Assembly: GCA_001777455.1 (NCBI GenBank)
Contig: MFDZ01000058.1
Location: 1-28,332, forward strand
Direction: 5' to 3'
DNA length: 28,332 bases
From: Candidatus Daviesbacteria bacterium RIFCSPLOWO2_02_FULL_41_8
GTDB taxonomy: Bacteria > Patescibacteriota > Microgenomatia > Daviesbacterales > UBA10151
The translations under genes were made by a program, and so were the position numbers. This document shows, piece by piece, positions 21,367 through 28,332 of the stretch (position 1 is its first letter; every line of letters starts with the position of its first letter). The notes beneath the pieces are model-generated. The model made no database searches. It was not told the DNA's origin and saw nothing but the letters and a program-made list of their open reading frames with translations.

Positions 21367-23679
21367 ATGCCTAGAGGACCGAAGAAAAAAACTACTACTA
21401 AGCCGCCTATTTATATAGCTCTGCTTTTGGTTAAAATTTTCCTCATTAAGGTTGGCAATACACCCTTACAGCTAATGAAATTGTTTGCCTATTTTGCGAA
21501 AGGAGGCTATCTCCGAACGCAGCAAGCTCTAGAGTCGACGAAGTCGACCGTATCCGAGGTGATTAGCCGCAGGACGCTTGCGTTAGCTTGCAAGAGAGTG
21601 GGGTTGCCGGCTGGAGCAACTAAACGCAGGCGCGGACGTCCCAAGAAACTACGGCTCTCCGGAAAATTCAAAATTGCTCTTGGCGCAGGGGCATTTTTGG
21701 TCTTTGTTGTCTCCTACACCATTTTCCTGCTCACGGCGGCCTACCAGCTGCCCTCACCTACCAGGCTGATTTCCTCTGATCAACCGGTTACCACCGAATT
21801 TTATGACCGCAGTGGCGTTTTACTTTACCGCCTCTATGAAGGCAAAAACCGCACCCTGGTTAAATTGCCGGAAGTCCCGCAGGATTTAATCAGGGCCACC
21901 ATTGCTACCGAAGACCAAAATTTCTACCGCCATCCTGGCATTGATCCTATTGCTATTATCCGGGCGCTTTACCACAACCTTAAAACAGGCAGTATGGAAG
22001 GCGCGTCCACCCTGACCCAGCAATTGATTAAAAATTCACTGCTCACTCCGGAGAAAAGCTATGTCCGCAAAATTAAAGAAATCATCCTGGCTTTGTGGGT
22101 TGAAAGGGTTTATTCAAAAGAAGAGATCCTGCAGATGTATTTTAATGAGGCTCCCTACGGCGGCACCAATATCGGTATTGCGGCGGCGGCGCAAACTTAT
22201 TTCGGCAAGGCTCCCCGCGACCTGACCCTCTCCCAAAGCGCATTTCTGGCCGGCCTGCCTGTTTCCCCCACCGAGTTTTCTCCGTACGGCCCCCGGCCGG
22301 AACTGGCTAAACTGCGGCAAAAAGAAGTCTTAAACCGGATGAAGATAGCCGGTTATATCACTCAAAAACAAGCCGAGAATGCTTTTGCGGAAGAATTAAA
22401 CTTAAAACCACCGGTAAATAATATTCTCGCCCCGCATTTTGTGATGTACGTCCGGGATCTCCTCTCGCAAAAATACGGGCCAAGGGTGGTTTCCCAGGGA
22501 GGCTTGAAAATCTACACCACTTTGGACCTTAACTTACAAGAAATTGTTGAAACAATTGTCAAAGGAGAGGTAGATAAACTGGCTCCCTTGAATGTACAAA
22601 ATGGGGCAGCTTTAGTCACCGACACAAACGGCCAAATTCTGGCTATGGTCGGGAGCAAGGACTACCATGAACCGGGTTTCGGTAATTTTAATGTAACAAC
22701 AGCCCTGCGCCAACCGGGCTCTTCTGTTAAAGTTATCACCTATGCCACAGCTTTTAAAAAAGGTTTTAGTCCGGGAAATACAATATTGGATACGCCGGTG
22801 AGTTTTAAGGATGGCACCAACAGGTACGCCCCCGTCAATTATGACGGTCGGTTTCACGGGCCCGTTTCCATCCGGACAGCACTGGGATCTTCCTATAATA
22901 TCCCGGCGGTTAAGTTGTTAGCCACAGTCGGCCTCGACAATATGATCAAAACTGCCCGGGATTTAGGCATTACCACTTTTACTGACCCCGGCAGATACGG
23001 GCTCTCCCTAACCTTAGGGGGAGGAGAAGTAAAGATGATTGATATGATGTCTGTATACGGCACTTTTGCTAATCTTGGGGTTAAAAAGTATCCAACGCCG
23101 TATTTGAAAGTAACGGATTCCGGTGGCAATGTACTGGAAGAGTACAGCAACTCCGGTGAGCGCGTTCTCGAACCGCAAATCGCTTATTTAATCACGGATA
23201 TTTTAAAAGATAACAAGGCACGCACTCCTGCCTTTGGCCAAAGTTCCCTGCTGAATATCCCCGGATATGAGGCGGCAGTTAAGACCGGCACTTCCGACAG
23301 TAAAAAAGACAACTGGACTTTTGGCTACACCCCAAAGTTTGTGGTGGGAGTTTGGGTAGGCAATCCGGACAGCTCACCCATGAATCCGGCTTTAACTTCC
23401 GGAGTCACCGGCGCCGCCCCGATTTGGAATAAAATCATGTTAACACTTTTATCCGAAACAAAGCCTCTGGCTTTTGAAAGACCAATCGGGATTGCAGAAG
23501 GAGTAATTGACGGCAGAAAAGATTTAACCCTAAATAATACGATCCCAAAATCCTTAGTCAGGATACAAAAACAGGAGGATAAATTGGTTTTTTCCGATGC
23601 CTTTTCTTCCTATGCCACCCCTTCTGCCTTGTCAAACCAGGAGGCAAACCAACCTAACCCAGCGCCACCCAACCTCTAA
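21367..23679 (+). CDS. Class A penicillin-binding protein (GT51 + transpeptidase)
   Basis: 770 residues, PBP1A-like. It polymerises and cross-links peptidoglycan outside the membrane. Residues 1-100 are basic, including KRRRGRPKK; a membrane helix follows (about 104-122). GT51: catalytic E182 in ATEDQNFYRHPGID, then EGASTLTQQLIKN and RKIKEIILALWVE. Transpeptidase: S452-S-V-K455 (SXXK, nucleophile S452), S509-Y-N511 (SXN), K639-T-G-T642 (KTG). The N-terminal 100 residues are longer than usual; the DNA at 21520-21600 contains a GC-richer stretch with GTCGAC twice and GCTTGCGTTAGCTTGC, unlike its surroundings. The 3' end overlaps the convergent ASCH gene by 26 nt. Confidence 0.95.
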   Translation: MPRGPKKKTTTKPPIYIALLLVKIFLIKVGNTPLQLMKLFAYFAKGGYLRTQQALESTKSTVSEVISRRTLALACKRVGLPAGATKRRRGRPKKLRLSGKFKIALGAGAFLVFVVSYTIFLLTAAYQLPSPTRLISSDQPVTTEFYDRSGVLLYRLYEGKNRTLVKLPEVPQDLIRATIATEDQNFYRHPGIDPIAIIRALYHNLKTGSMEGASTLTQQLIKNSLLTPEKSYVRKIKEIILALWVERVYSKEEILQMYFNEAPYGGTNIGIAAAAQTYFGKAPRDLTLSQSAFLAGLPVSPTEFSPYGPRPELAKLRQKEVLNRMKIAGYITQKQAENAFAEELNLKPPVNNILAPHFVMYVRDLLSQKYGPRVVSQGGLKIYTTLDLNLQEIVETIVKGEVDKLAPLNVQNGAALVTDTNGQILAMVGSKDYHEPGFGNFNVTTALRQPGSSVKVITYATAFKKGFSPGNTILDTPVSFKDGTNRYAPVNYDGRFHGPVSIRTALGSSYNIPAVKLLATVGLDNMIKTARDLGITTFTDPGRYGLSLTLGGGEVKMIDMMSVYGTFANLGVKKYPTPYLKVTDSGGNVLEEYSNSGERVLEPQIAYLITDILKDNKARTPAFGQSSLLNIPGYEAAVKTGTSDSKKDNWTFGYTPKFVVGVWVGNPDSSPMNPALTSGVTGAAPIWNKIMLTLLSETKPLAFERPIGIAEGVIDGRKDLTLNNTIPKSLVRIQKQEDKLVFSDAFSSYATPSALSNQEANQPNPAPPNL

Positions 23680-24046
23680 GGTCGGACTTTTTAATTTTAA
23701 CCGGCGAAGTAATGAACCTCGAAGAATCTCCTATGAAAATAAGGGTGCCGAAACGGGCTCTTGCTGCCATATTCCAATAATCTTTTTCTACCGCAAGGTC
23801 GCTTTCATACCTGCTTTTTAAATCATTTATATCATCCGCATTCAGGCCGTCAAAAAAGATCACTTTTTTTACCCGGAACTCCCCGATTATATCTTTACCG
23901 GAAGGCTTTATGTAAACTAAATCTCCACTGGAAATGACCCCAAAAGGCGGGTTTTTCATCTGGGAAAAACGGGATTCAATAGTTTTTTTACCGGAAAGTA
24001 TCAACTCCCCTGCTTCCCCTTTAAAAATTGCCAAATGCTTTTTCAT
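23654..24046 (-). CDS. ASCH-domain (PUA-like) protein
   Basis: 130 residues. The N-terminal LILSGKKTIESRFSQ matches the ASCH signature (GxKxxExR), and the following beta strands (GDLVYIKPSGKDIIGEFRVK) fit the PUA-like fold, which binds RNA or acts on modified nucleosides. Target unknown. The 3' end overlaps the PBP gene by 26 nt. A REP-like element is directly upstream; no promoter is seen before the ATG. Confidence 0.8.
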   Translation of the reverse strand: MKKHLAIFKGEAGELILSGKKTIESRFSQMKNPPFGVISSGDLVYIKPSGKDIIGEFRVKKVIFFDGLNADDINDLKSRYESDLAVEKDYWNMAARARFGTLIFIGDSSRFITSPVKIKKSDLRGWVALG

Positions 24047-24058
24047 AATTTTCTTCTT

Positions 24059-24134
24059 GTCATCCCGTACTTGTTACGGGATCTAATTCCGAACTAGAGA
24101 TGGTTAATTGGATTCCTGCATTCGCAGGAATGAC
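24059..24134 (+). repeat. REP-like element (family A)
   Basis: Starts GTCATCCCGTACTTGTTACGGGAT and ends CCTGCATTCGCAGGAATGAC: two hairpins joined by a linker. It lies between the ASCH gene and the secE promoter. Confidence 0.85.
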
Positions 24135-24151
24135 AGAGGAAGTTTTCATTG

Positions 24152-24181
24152 TTGCAATTATATCATTGTATTTGTTATACT
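24152..24181 (+). promoter_or_regulatory. Promoter upstream of secE-nusG
   Basis: TTGCAA (24152-24157), then TGT-TATACT with the -10 at 24176-24181 (18-nt spacer), an extended -10. The predicted start is near 24188, just before a terminator-like hairpin. Confidence 0.55.
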
Positions 24182-24190
24182 TGACAAAGT

Positions 24191-24213
24191 GCCTCCAAAA
24201 TAGGAGGCTTTTT
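24191..24213 (+). terminator. Terminator-like hairpin in the secE leader
   Basis: GCCTCC, loop AAAATA, GGAGGC, then TTTTT. It is a well-formed intrinsic terminator a few bases after the predicted secE transcription start, so it may act as an attenuator or stop read-through from the PBP gene. Confidence 0.6.
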
Positions 24214-24284
24214 GGTAGGGTAAAGCGTTAAGGGGGAAGGACAAAGTTAACTTTACCCTTTACGCTTCCCCCTTTACCCTAATT
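24214..24284 (+). repeat. GGGTAAAG-type inverted filler repeat (family D) before secE
   Basis: TAGGGTAAAG.CGTTAA.GGGGGAAG pairs with CTTCCCCCTTTACCCTA 40 bp further on, with a six-base bulge. A related non-inverted fragment lies at 25322-25350 between nusG and rplK. Confidence 0.7.
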
Positions 24285-24286
24285 TA

Positions 24287-24478
24287 ATGAATATATTTGG
24301 CTTTTTAAAAGAAGTTAAGGAAGAGTTGTTAAAAGTTGCCTGGCCCAGCCGTGAGCAAACCATTCGCTACACTATTTTAGTAGTAATAGTGGCTGTGGCG
24401 GTGGGACTGTTCCTGGGGGGATTGGATTATATTTTGACAGTTTTAACAGCTTTTATACTGGATCAATATGGACAATAA
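24287..24478 (+). CDS. secE: Preprotein translocase subunit SecE
   Basis: 63 residues, normal for bacterial SecE of the short type. N-terminal amphipathic segment FGFLKEVKEELLKVAWPSRE with the hallmark KVxWPxR/xE, followed by one membrane helix (YTILVVIVAVAVGLFLGGLD). It clamps SecY in the translocon. The stop overlaps the nusG start by 11 nt, so the two are co-translated. The leader holds a terminator-like hairpin and an inverted repeat. Confidence 0.96.
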   Translation: MNIFGFLKEVKEELLKVAWPSREQTIRYTILVVIVAVAVGLFLGGLDYILTVLTAFILDQYGQ

Positions 24479-25322
24479 CCAGATAGATCAGAAAAAATCG
24501 GAAAAAATCGGAAAAGATCAGATAGTGGATACATCGGAAAATAAACCCTCCGATGCTCTGGCTCCTTCCGATGCGCCGTTATCCGATCTATCTGACACAC
24601 CGTCATCCGATTCTGCTGACACTCCGACCTCCTCCGATCTATCTGAAAATGCAAGTGGTGCTTCGCGACCAAGCGAGCCGGCGATTTCTGCCGATGAACC
24701 AGTTTCTGCTGATGAACCAGCGGACGAAGGAGATCCTTCTCCGGCAGAGCCGGATCAGGATGACAAAAATGAAAGTCGGAATGACAAAAAACAAAACCCC
24801 AATGCCAAATGGTACGTTGTCCACACGTATTCCGGTCATGAAAATAAAGTTTCCCATACCCTAAAACAACGGATTGAATCTGAGCATTTGGGAGATAAAA
24901 TTTTGGATGTGTTAGTACCAACCCAGGATAAAATCGAGATTAAAGGCGGAAAAAAGGTTAATGTCAAAGAAAAAATCTTTCCCGGTTATATTTTGGTTAA
25001 AATGGTCCTCGATGATATTTCCTGGCTGGCTGTCCGGACCACCCAGGGAGTGACCGGCTTTGTAGGTATGGGTAATAAACCCACTCCGATTTCTGAAGCA
25101 GAAGTGGCCACGATTGTTAAATTTACCCAAACCGAAGCCCCGATGTACAAACAAGCCTTTATGGCCAATGATACGGTTAAGATTGTGGACGGGCCCTTCG
25201 CCGACTTCATCGGTAAAATTGACTCGGTTGATCAGGAAAGAGGCAAAGTTAAAGTCCTAGTCTCGATCTTTGGGAGAGAGACCCCGGTGGAATTAGATTT
25301 TTTGCAAGTGCAGAAGCTCTAG
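24468..25322 (+). CDS. nusG: Transcription factor NusG with long acidic N-terminal extension
   Basis: 284 residues against about 175-180 in most bacteria. The core begins around residue 113 (AKWYVVHTYSGHENKVSHTL), with KEKIFPGYILVKM and GVTGFVGMGNKP of the NGN domain, and a C-terminal KOW domain (FADFIGKIDSVDQERGKVKV). It couples RNA polymerase to the ribosome and to Rho. Residues 1-109 are an acidic, Ser/Pro/Asp-rich tail (SDAPLSDLSDTPSSDSADTP); its DNA has repeated CCGATCTATCTGA and ends in REP-like GGATGAC/GGAATGAC fragments (24731-24786), so it probably grew from repeat insertions. It overlaps secE by 11 nt. Confidence 0.93.
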   Translation: MDNNQIDQKKSEKIGKDQIVDTSENKPSDALAPSDAPLSDLSDTPSSDSADTPTSSDLSENASGASRPSEPAISADEPVSADEPADEGDPSPAEPDQDDKNESRNDKKQNPNAKWYVVHTYSGHENKVSHTLKQRIESEHLGDKILDVLVPTQDKIEIKGGKKVNVKEKIFPGYILVKMVLDDISWLAVRTTQGVTGFVGMGNKPTPISEAEVATIVKFTQTEAPMYKQAFMANDTVKIVDGPFADFIGKIDSVDQERGKVKVLVSIFGRETPVELDFLQVQKL

Positions 25323-25357
25323 GGGAAAGGGGTAAGCGTAAAGGGTAAAGAAAAAAT

Positions 25358-25402
25358 ATGGCCAAAAAGATAAGCAGAGCTTGCCTTTTTGGCCAAGAAT
25401 AA
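25358..25402 (+). CDS. Possible 14-residue leader ORF before rplK
   Basis: ATG at 25358 opens [14 protein letters not shown] then TAA. Its first 12 bases copy the beginning of rplK (ATGGCCAAAAAG), and its end (25385-25395) is the exact reverse complement of the first copy. It may be no more than a leftover of a duplication; translation is not shown. Confidence 0.3.
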   Translation: MAKKISRACLFGQE

Positions 25403-25424
25403 AAAAAATAACATGGCCAAAAAG
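25359..25424 (+). promoter_or_regulatory. Alternative-pairing leader at the rplK start
   Basis: Segment 25385-25395 (CTTTTTGGCCA) can pair perfectly, over 11 bp, either with 25359-25369 or with 25414-25424, the latter covering the rplK start codon. The two structures exclude each other. Confidence 0.45.
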
Positions 25425-25838
25425 GTAAAAACATTCATTAAATTAAACATTCCGGCTGGGGAAGCAACACCTGCTCCTCCGGTTGGACCCGCTTTGGGCC
25501 AACACGGACTGCCTATTATGGAATTCGTCAAAGCTTTTAATGATAAAACAACCGAGAAAAAAGGCAATATCTTGCCGGTAGTTATTACCGTCTACATAGA
25601 CCGGACATTTTCTTTTATTACCAAAGAACCGCCGGTAGCGGAAATGATCAAAAAAGCCCTAAATTTGGAAAAAGGATCCGGCACGGCTATGAAAGCACCG
25701 GTTGGAACTTTGACCGCCGCCCAGGTAAGAACTATTGCCGAAGCCAAATTGCCTGATTTAAATACCAAAAATATCGAAGCGGCTATGAAAATTGTCGAAG
25801 GCACTGCACGTTCGATGGGAGTGAAAGTGACGCAATAG
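25413..25838 (+). CDS. rplK: Ribosomal protein uL11
   Basis: 141 residues from the ATG at 25413; a TTG eight codons upstream is unlikely. The pattern [20 protein letters not shown] and [16 protein letters not shown] is diagnostic. The C-terminal RNA-binding domain ends with [18 protein letters not shown]. It forms the GTPase stalk base with 23S rRNA. It follows nusG and precedes rplA, the standard order. A REP-like fragment lies between it and rplA. Confidence 0.97.
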   Translation: MAKKVKTFIKLNIPAGEATPAPPVGPALGQHGLPIMEFVKAFNDKTTEKKGNILPVVITVYIDRTFSFITKEPPVAEMIKKALNLEKGSGTAMKAPVGTLTAAQVRTIAEAKLPDLNTKNIEAAMKIVEGTARSMGVKVTQ

Positions 25839-25839
25839 C

Positions 25840-25875
25840 GTCATTTATATAGATTCCCGCTTTCGCGGGAATGAC
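25840..25875 (+). repeat. REP-like element, short copy (family A)
   Basis: Starts GTCAT and ends GCGGGAATGAC, with linker TTATATAGA and the hairpin TTCCCGCTTTCGCGGGAA. It has one hairpin where the full copies have two. It lies between rplK and rplA. Confidence 0.8.
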
Positions 25876-25886
25876 AAAGGAAAATT

Positions 25887-26789
25887 ATGGGTAGACCAAG
25901 AATAAAAATTATTGACGATGCGCAAATAGAAGTTGAAGAAAAGGCTTCAAAAAAGATAAAGAAGGCGAAGTCTGAGTCGCCTAACGAATCTGTCATTCCG
26001 AGTGAAACGAGGAATCTTCCCGGATCGGAAGATCCTTCACTAATCGTTCAGGATGACAAAATTGAAGCGGAAGATCGCCACGTCGTCTCGCAAAGCGGGA
26101 CTCCTCGCGATGACGAGAAAAAAGAAGCTAAAAAAGCTACCAAGCCCGGTAAAGCCAAGCCCAGAAGCAAAAAATACCAGGAATTGACCAAGGATTTAGA
26201 CAGAACCAAAATTTATTCTTTGACTGAGGCAATTGACATGGTCAAAAAGCTGTCTTATTCCAAATTTGATGCTACCCTCGAAGCTCATGTCAACACGGCT
26301 CAAATGGGACTCCGTGGTTTAGTTTCCCTGCCTTTTGCTACCGGCCGCAAACTTCGCATCTTGGCTTTTGGAAAAGGTGCTGAGACAGCGGGTGCAGATA
26401 TTGTTGGTTCTGATGAAACCATTGAAGAAATTAACAAGGGAAAAATAAATTTTGACATAGTAGTTACAACCCCCGAGTGGATGCCAAAGTTGGCCAAAGT
26501 AGCGAGAATTCTGGGTCCCAGGGGTTTAATGCCCAATCCTAAAAATGGCACCATAACCGACGATCTAAAGAAAGCAGTGGAAGGTTTCCAGGCCGGAAAA
26601 ACAGAATATAAGACAGAATCAAAAGCGCCTGTAATTCATCTTGCTTTAGGTAAGCTAAACCAGCCTAACGAAGAATTAATGGCCAACATTAAGACTCTTT
26701 ATCAAACTATCGGCAAATCCAGAGTCAAAAAAATCACCCTTTCTCCTACCATGGGGCCGGGGATTAAAATTGATCTATCTTCTCTTTGA
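25887..26789 (+). CDS. rplA: Ribosomal protein uL1 with N-terminal extension
   Basis: 300 residues against about 230. The core starts near residue 90 (KKYQELTKDLDRTKIYSLTE) and ends with KSRVKKITLSPTMGPGIKID; LGPRGLMPNPKNGTIT is the uL1 signature. It forms the L1 stalk and usually represses its own operon with uL11. Residues 1-90 are lysine-rich with two pieces of REP-like DNA in frame: VIPSETRNLPGSEDPS... (residues 36-57) and DRHVVSQSGTPRDDE. It uses TGA as stop, so the code is standard. Confidence 0.96.
   Translation: MGRPRIKIIDDAQIEVEEKASKKIKKAKSESPNESVIPSETRNLPGSEDPSLIVQDDKIEAEDRHVVSQSGTPRDDEKKEAKKATKPGKAKPRSKKYQELTKDLDRTKIYSLTEAIDMVKKLSYSKFDATLEAHVNTAQMGLRGLVSLPFATGRKLRILAFGKGAETAGADIVGSDETIEEINKGKINFDIVVTTPEWMPKLAKVARILGPRGLMPNPKNGTITDDLKKAVEGFQAGKTEYKTESKAPVIHLALGKLNQPNEELMANIKTLYQTIGKSRVKKITLSPTMGPGIKIDLSSL
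25992..26057 (+). repeat. REP-like element in frame in rplA, copy 1
   Basis: Starts GTCATTCCGAGTGAAACGAG and ends TTCAGGATGAC. It encodes residues 36-57 of the extension. Confidence 0.8.
26070..26114 (+). repeat. REP-like element in frame in rplA, copy 2
   Basis: GAAGATCGCCACGTCGTCTC then AAGCGGGACTCCTCGCGATGAC. Ends GATGAC like the others and encodes about residues 62-76. Confidence 0.6.
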
Positions 26790-26829
26790 CATCCAGCTTC
26801 AGGTAAACTATTCTTAAAAGAGGCATTTA

Positions 26830-28332
26830 ATGGTCAGACATTTCATTAAGGTTAAAAATTACCTGAAAAATCAAACCATCAGAAAAAAACTGATTATTTC
26901 CGCAATTGTAACTGTCAGTTTTATCTTACTCTTCTGGGGTGCAGTTTTTCTGGCTCTACGTATCAGTCTTGAAAAAAGACAAGAATCATCTCCTCCGGCA
27001 GACGTCGGATCGACGGGCCAGGTTTTAGGGACCGGCAACATCTCTTTTAAAACCTACAAGGGGTTGGATTTTCCCTGGGGCCTTTCCAGCGGGGGTTTTT
27101 CTACCTATACGGACTGGCTCTCCACCAAATATGAAGAAGCGGCCATGGTGACTTCTTTTGATGCCATCAAGGATATGGGGGTCTTGACAGTCGGCAAATT
27201 CCTTTTCCTGGACCGGATGCTTGTTAAAGATTCAAGCTGGGGCACGAATGCTTACCGAACCCAATGGAACCCGACTTACAAAGCCAACTGGGAAGGGCTT
27301 TTGAAAAACGTGGTTAAACCCCGGGGGATGGAACTGGTTGTTACTTTACTTAATCCAGTTTCTGATACTGACCGTGATCCGTATAATTTTGAAAAAAATG
27401 CCTTTGTACCTGTATTCTCCGGAGCGGCGAATATTTTGGGAGCAAACGTTCAAAACGGCGATATGACCCAAGATACAAGTCCTGCAGATATTTTCCCCGA
27501 TGGCTGGAGCCTTAAACCAACAAATTCCAACAATACTGCCTCCTATGAAGGAAGCGACGGGACTACCGGCAGTCCAGCTAAATTTCTTAAACTAACTTCC
27601 AACTCTACAGTTGGCATGACGCTCACTTCTCCTAAGGTTTCCTTTACCCCGGGCACTCTTTATGCCCTTTCCGCCACCTACAAAGGAAGGCTGGTCCGCT
27701 TTTATACCAATTATTACGACAGTAGCGGCAATCCTATCTCTTCTTCGCCGCAAGACTGGATCACTATTGGCGGCCCAAGTACCAATTACAAAGGCTACAG
27801 CGACAACTGGACCACTGTAACCTGGCCCTCCCGGACAGCTAACCTGCCGGCAGGCACAGCTAAAATCGCCATATCTGCTGATACGGATACAGGCGGCATT
27901 ACCAGTATCGGACCGGTCAGAATTGCCCCCGCAGTAAGGAATGCTAAGTGGAAAAATTATATGGATGCCATCAAAGAGTGGGTATCAATGTACGGCAGTA
28001 ATACTGAATACGGGCCGGCTGTCGCTGCCTGGATTGGCATAAAAGAAGTTTACGACTCCGTACCGGTATATGTAGCCCATGATTTTTCCCGCGACCTTTA
28101 TCAGGCTATCAAATCAACCGGCACTTCCCAACCAGTGGGAATTGACTCCAGTCCACTGGCTAAAGCTCCTGTCACGGATTCTGTCAACCTGGGCTGGTAC
28201 AATGATGCCGCTGATTTTTACAGTATTCACATTTACAAAAATGACGGAATCTTGCCTGATACTTCTAGACTGGACAAACCATTCATTCTGGGAGAATTCG
28301 GGGCAGACTGGAAATGTCCCAATGGCGGCATA
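26830..28332 (+). CDS. Membrane-anchored GH5-like glycoside hydrolase, cut by window edge
   Basis: The frame is open from the ATG at 26830 to the window end (501 codons), so the C-terminus is missing. A membrane helix lies at about 19-42 (KLIISAIVTVSFILLFWGAV), so the enzyme faces outward. The catalytic domain looks like a TIM barrel of the GH5/clan A type: the putative acid/base E406 in WIGIKEVY and nucleophile E489 in ILGEFGADW. A beta-sandwich of about 165 residues (from ANVQNGDM near 215 to PVRIAPA near 375), like a carbohydrate-binding module, is inserted in the barrel. Activity on beta-mannan or beta-glucan is inferred only. It follows rplA after 40 nt. Confidence 0.7.
   Translation, partial: MVRHFIKVKNYLKNQTIRKKLIISAIVTVSFILLFWGAVFLALRISLEKRQESSPPADVGSTGQVLGTGNISFKTYKGLDFPWGLSSGGFSTYTDWLSTKYEEAAMVTSFDAIKDMGVLTVGKFLFLDRMLVKDSSWGTNAYRTQWNPTYKANWEGLLKNVVKPRGMELVVTLLNPVSDTDRDPYNFEKNAFVPVFSGAANILGANVQNGDMTQDTSPADIFPDGWSLKPTNSNNTASYEGSDGTTGSPAKFLKLTSNSTVGMTLTSPKVSFTPGTLYALSATYKGRLVRFYTNYYDSSGNPISSSPQDWITIGGPSTNYKGYSDNWTTVTWPSRTANLPAGTAKIAISADTDTGGITSIGPVRIAPAVRNAKWKNYMDAIKEWVSMYGSNTEYGPAVAAWIGIKEVYDSVPVYVAHDFSRDLYQAIKSTGTSQPVGIDSSPLAKAPVTDSVNLGWYNDAADFYSIHIYKNDGILPDTSRLDKPFILGEFGADWKCPNGGI

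Noticed and set aside
27840..27870. CCTGCCGGCAGG in the GH5-like gene, like the palindrome in fmt
   Set aside because: It encodes LPAGTAKI, a natural motif in carbohydrate-binding beta-sandwich domains, and is shorter than the fmt palindrome.

Overview
The window looks like a piece of a Patescibacteria/CPR genome, most probably Microgenomates-like. This is inferred from gene content and style, not from a marker search. Supporting points are moderate GC, compact gene packing with convergent genes that share stops, UGA used as a normal stop (code 11, so not the UGA=Gly lineages), zinc-ribbon forms of bL28 and bL33, a secE-nusG-rplK-rplA block, and many degenerate 'filler' repeats between and inside genes.

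Layout. The left edge (1-63, minus) holds the first 21 codons of a PaaX-like winged-helix regulator cut by the window. It is followed by a VIT1/CCC1-type metal transporter. Next come two toxin-antitoxin modules: a VapBC pair, and a HigBA pair bracketed by ~40-bp direct repeats. A radical SAM protein with an unusual CX5CX2C cluster motif and a polytopic Wzy/WaaL-type ligase with C-terminal TPRs follow. The 6-12 kb stretch holds a small unknown gene, an HTH protein, def-fmt (the N-formylmethionine cycle), bL28, a site-2-type protease, an MFS exporter, and an ECF sigma/anti-sigma operon diverging from a DUF5666-like secreted protein. From 12.2 to 13.7 kb lie a 445-nt non-coding stretch with a promoter and hairpins, tRNA-Thr(UGU), an HNH endonuclease, a hairpin-riddled tRNA-Thr remnant and the intact tRNA-Thr(GGU). 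The 13.7-21.2 kb part carries a CDF transporter, bL33 (55 aa), a second PaaX-like/Cas2-like regulator, tRNA-Trp, several membrane or surface proteins of unknown role, a VanW-like protein, a GH1 beta-glucosidase and an EamA transporter. A class A PBP, an ASCH protein and the secE-nusG-rplK-rplA block follow. A membrane-anchored GH5-like hydrolase runs off the right edge.

Themes found by reading the bases. (1) The two PaaX-like genes, 16 kb apart, have the same promoter/operator geometry: a palindrome centred on ACGG|CCGT in the same place relative to the -10, with the start codon where transcription should begin. (2) At least eleven genes have a -10 box 6-8 nt before the start codon, which predicts leaderless mRNAs. 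Shine-Dalgarno sequences appear mainly at an internal operon gene and at the candidate ECF-sigma target. (3) REP-like elements (GTCATYC...GRATGAC) sit between genes and also, in frame, inside fmt, the ligase, rplA and apparently nusG, much as Rickettsia palindromic elements do. (4) Other filler families (AT-rich, CTATCTTCTA-type, GGGTAAAG-type) lie between genes and in loops of the ligase. (5) rplK is preceded by an inverted and a direct copy of its own start region, which would allow alternative leader structures.
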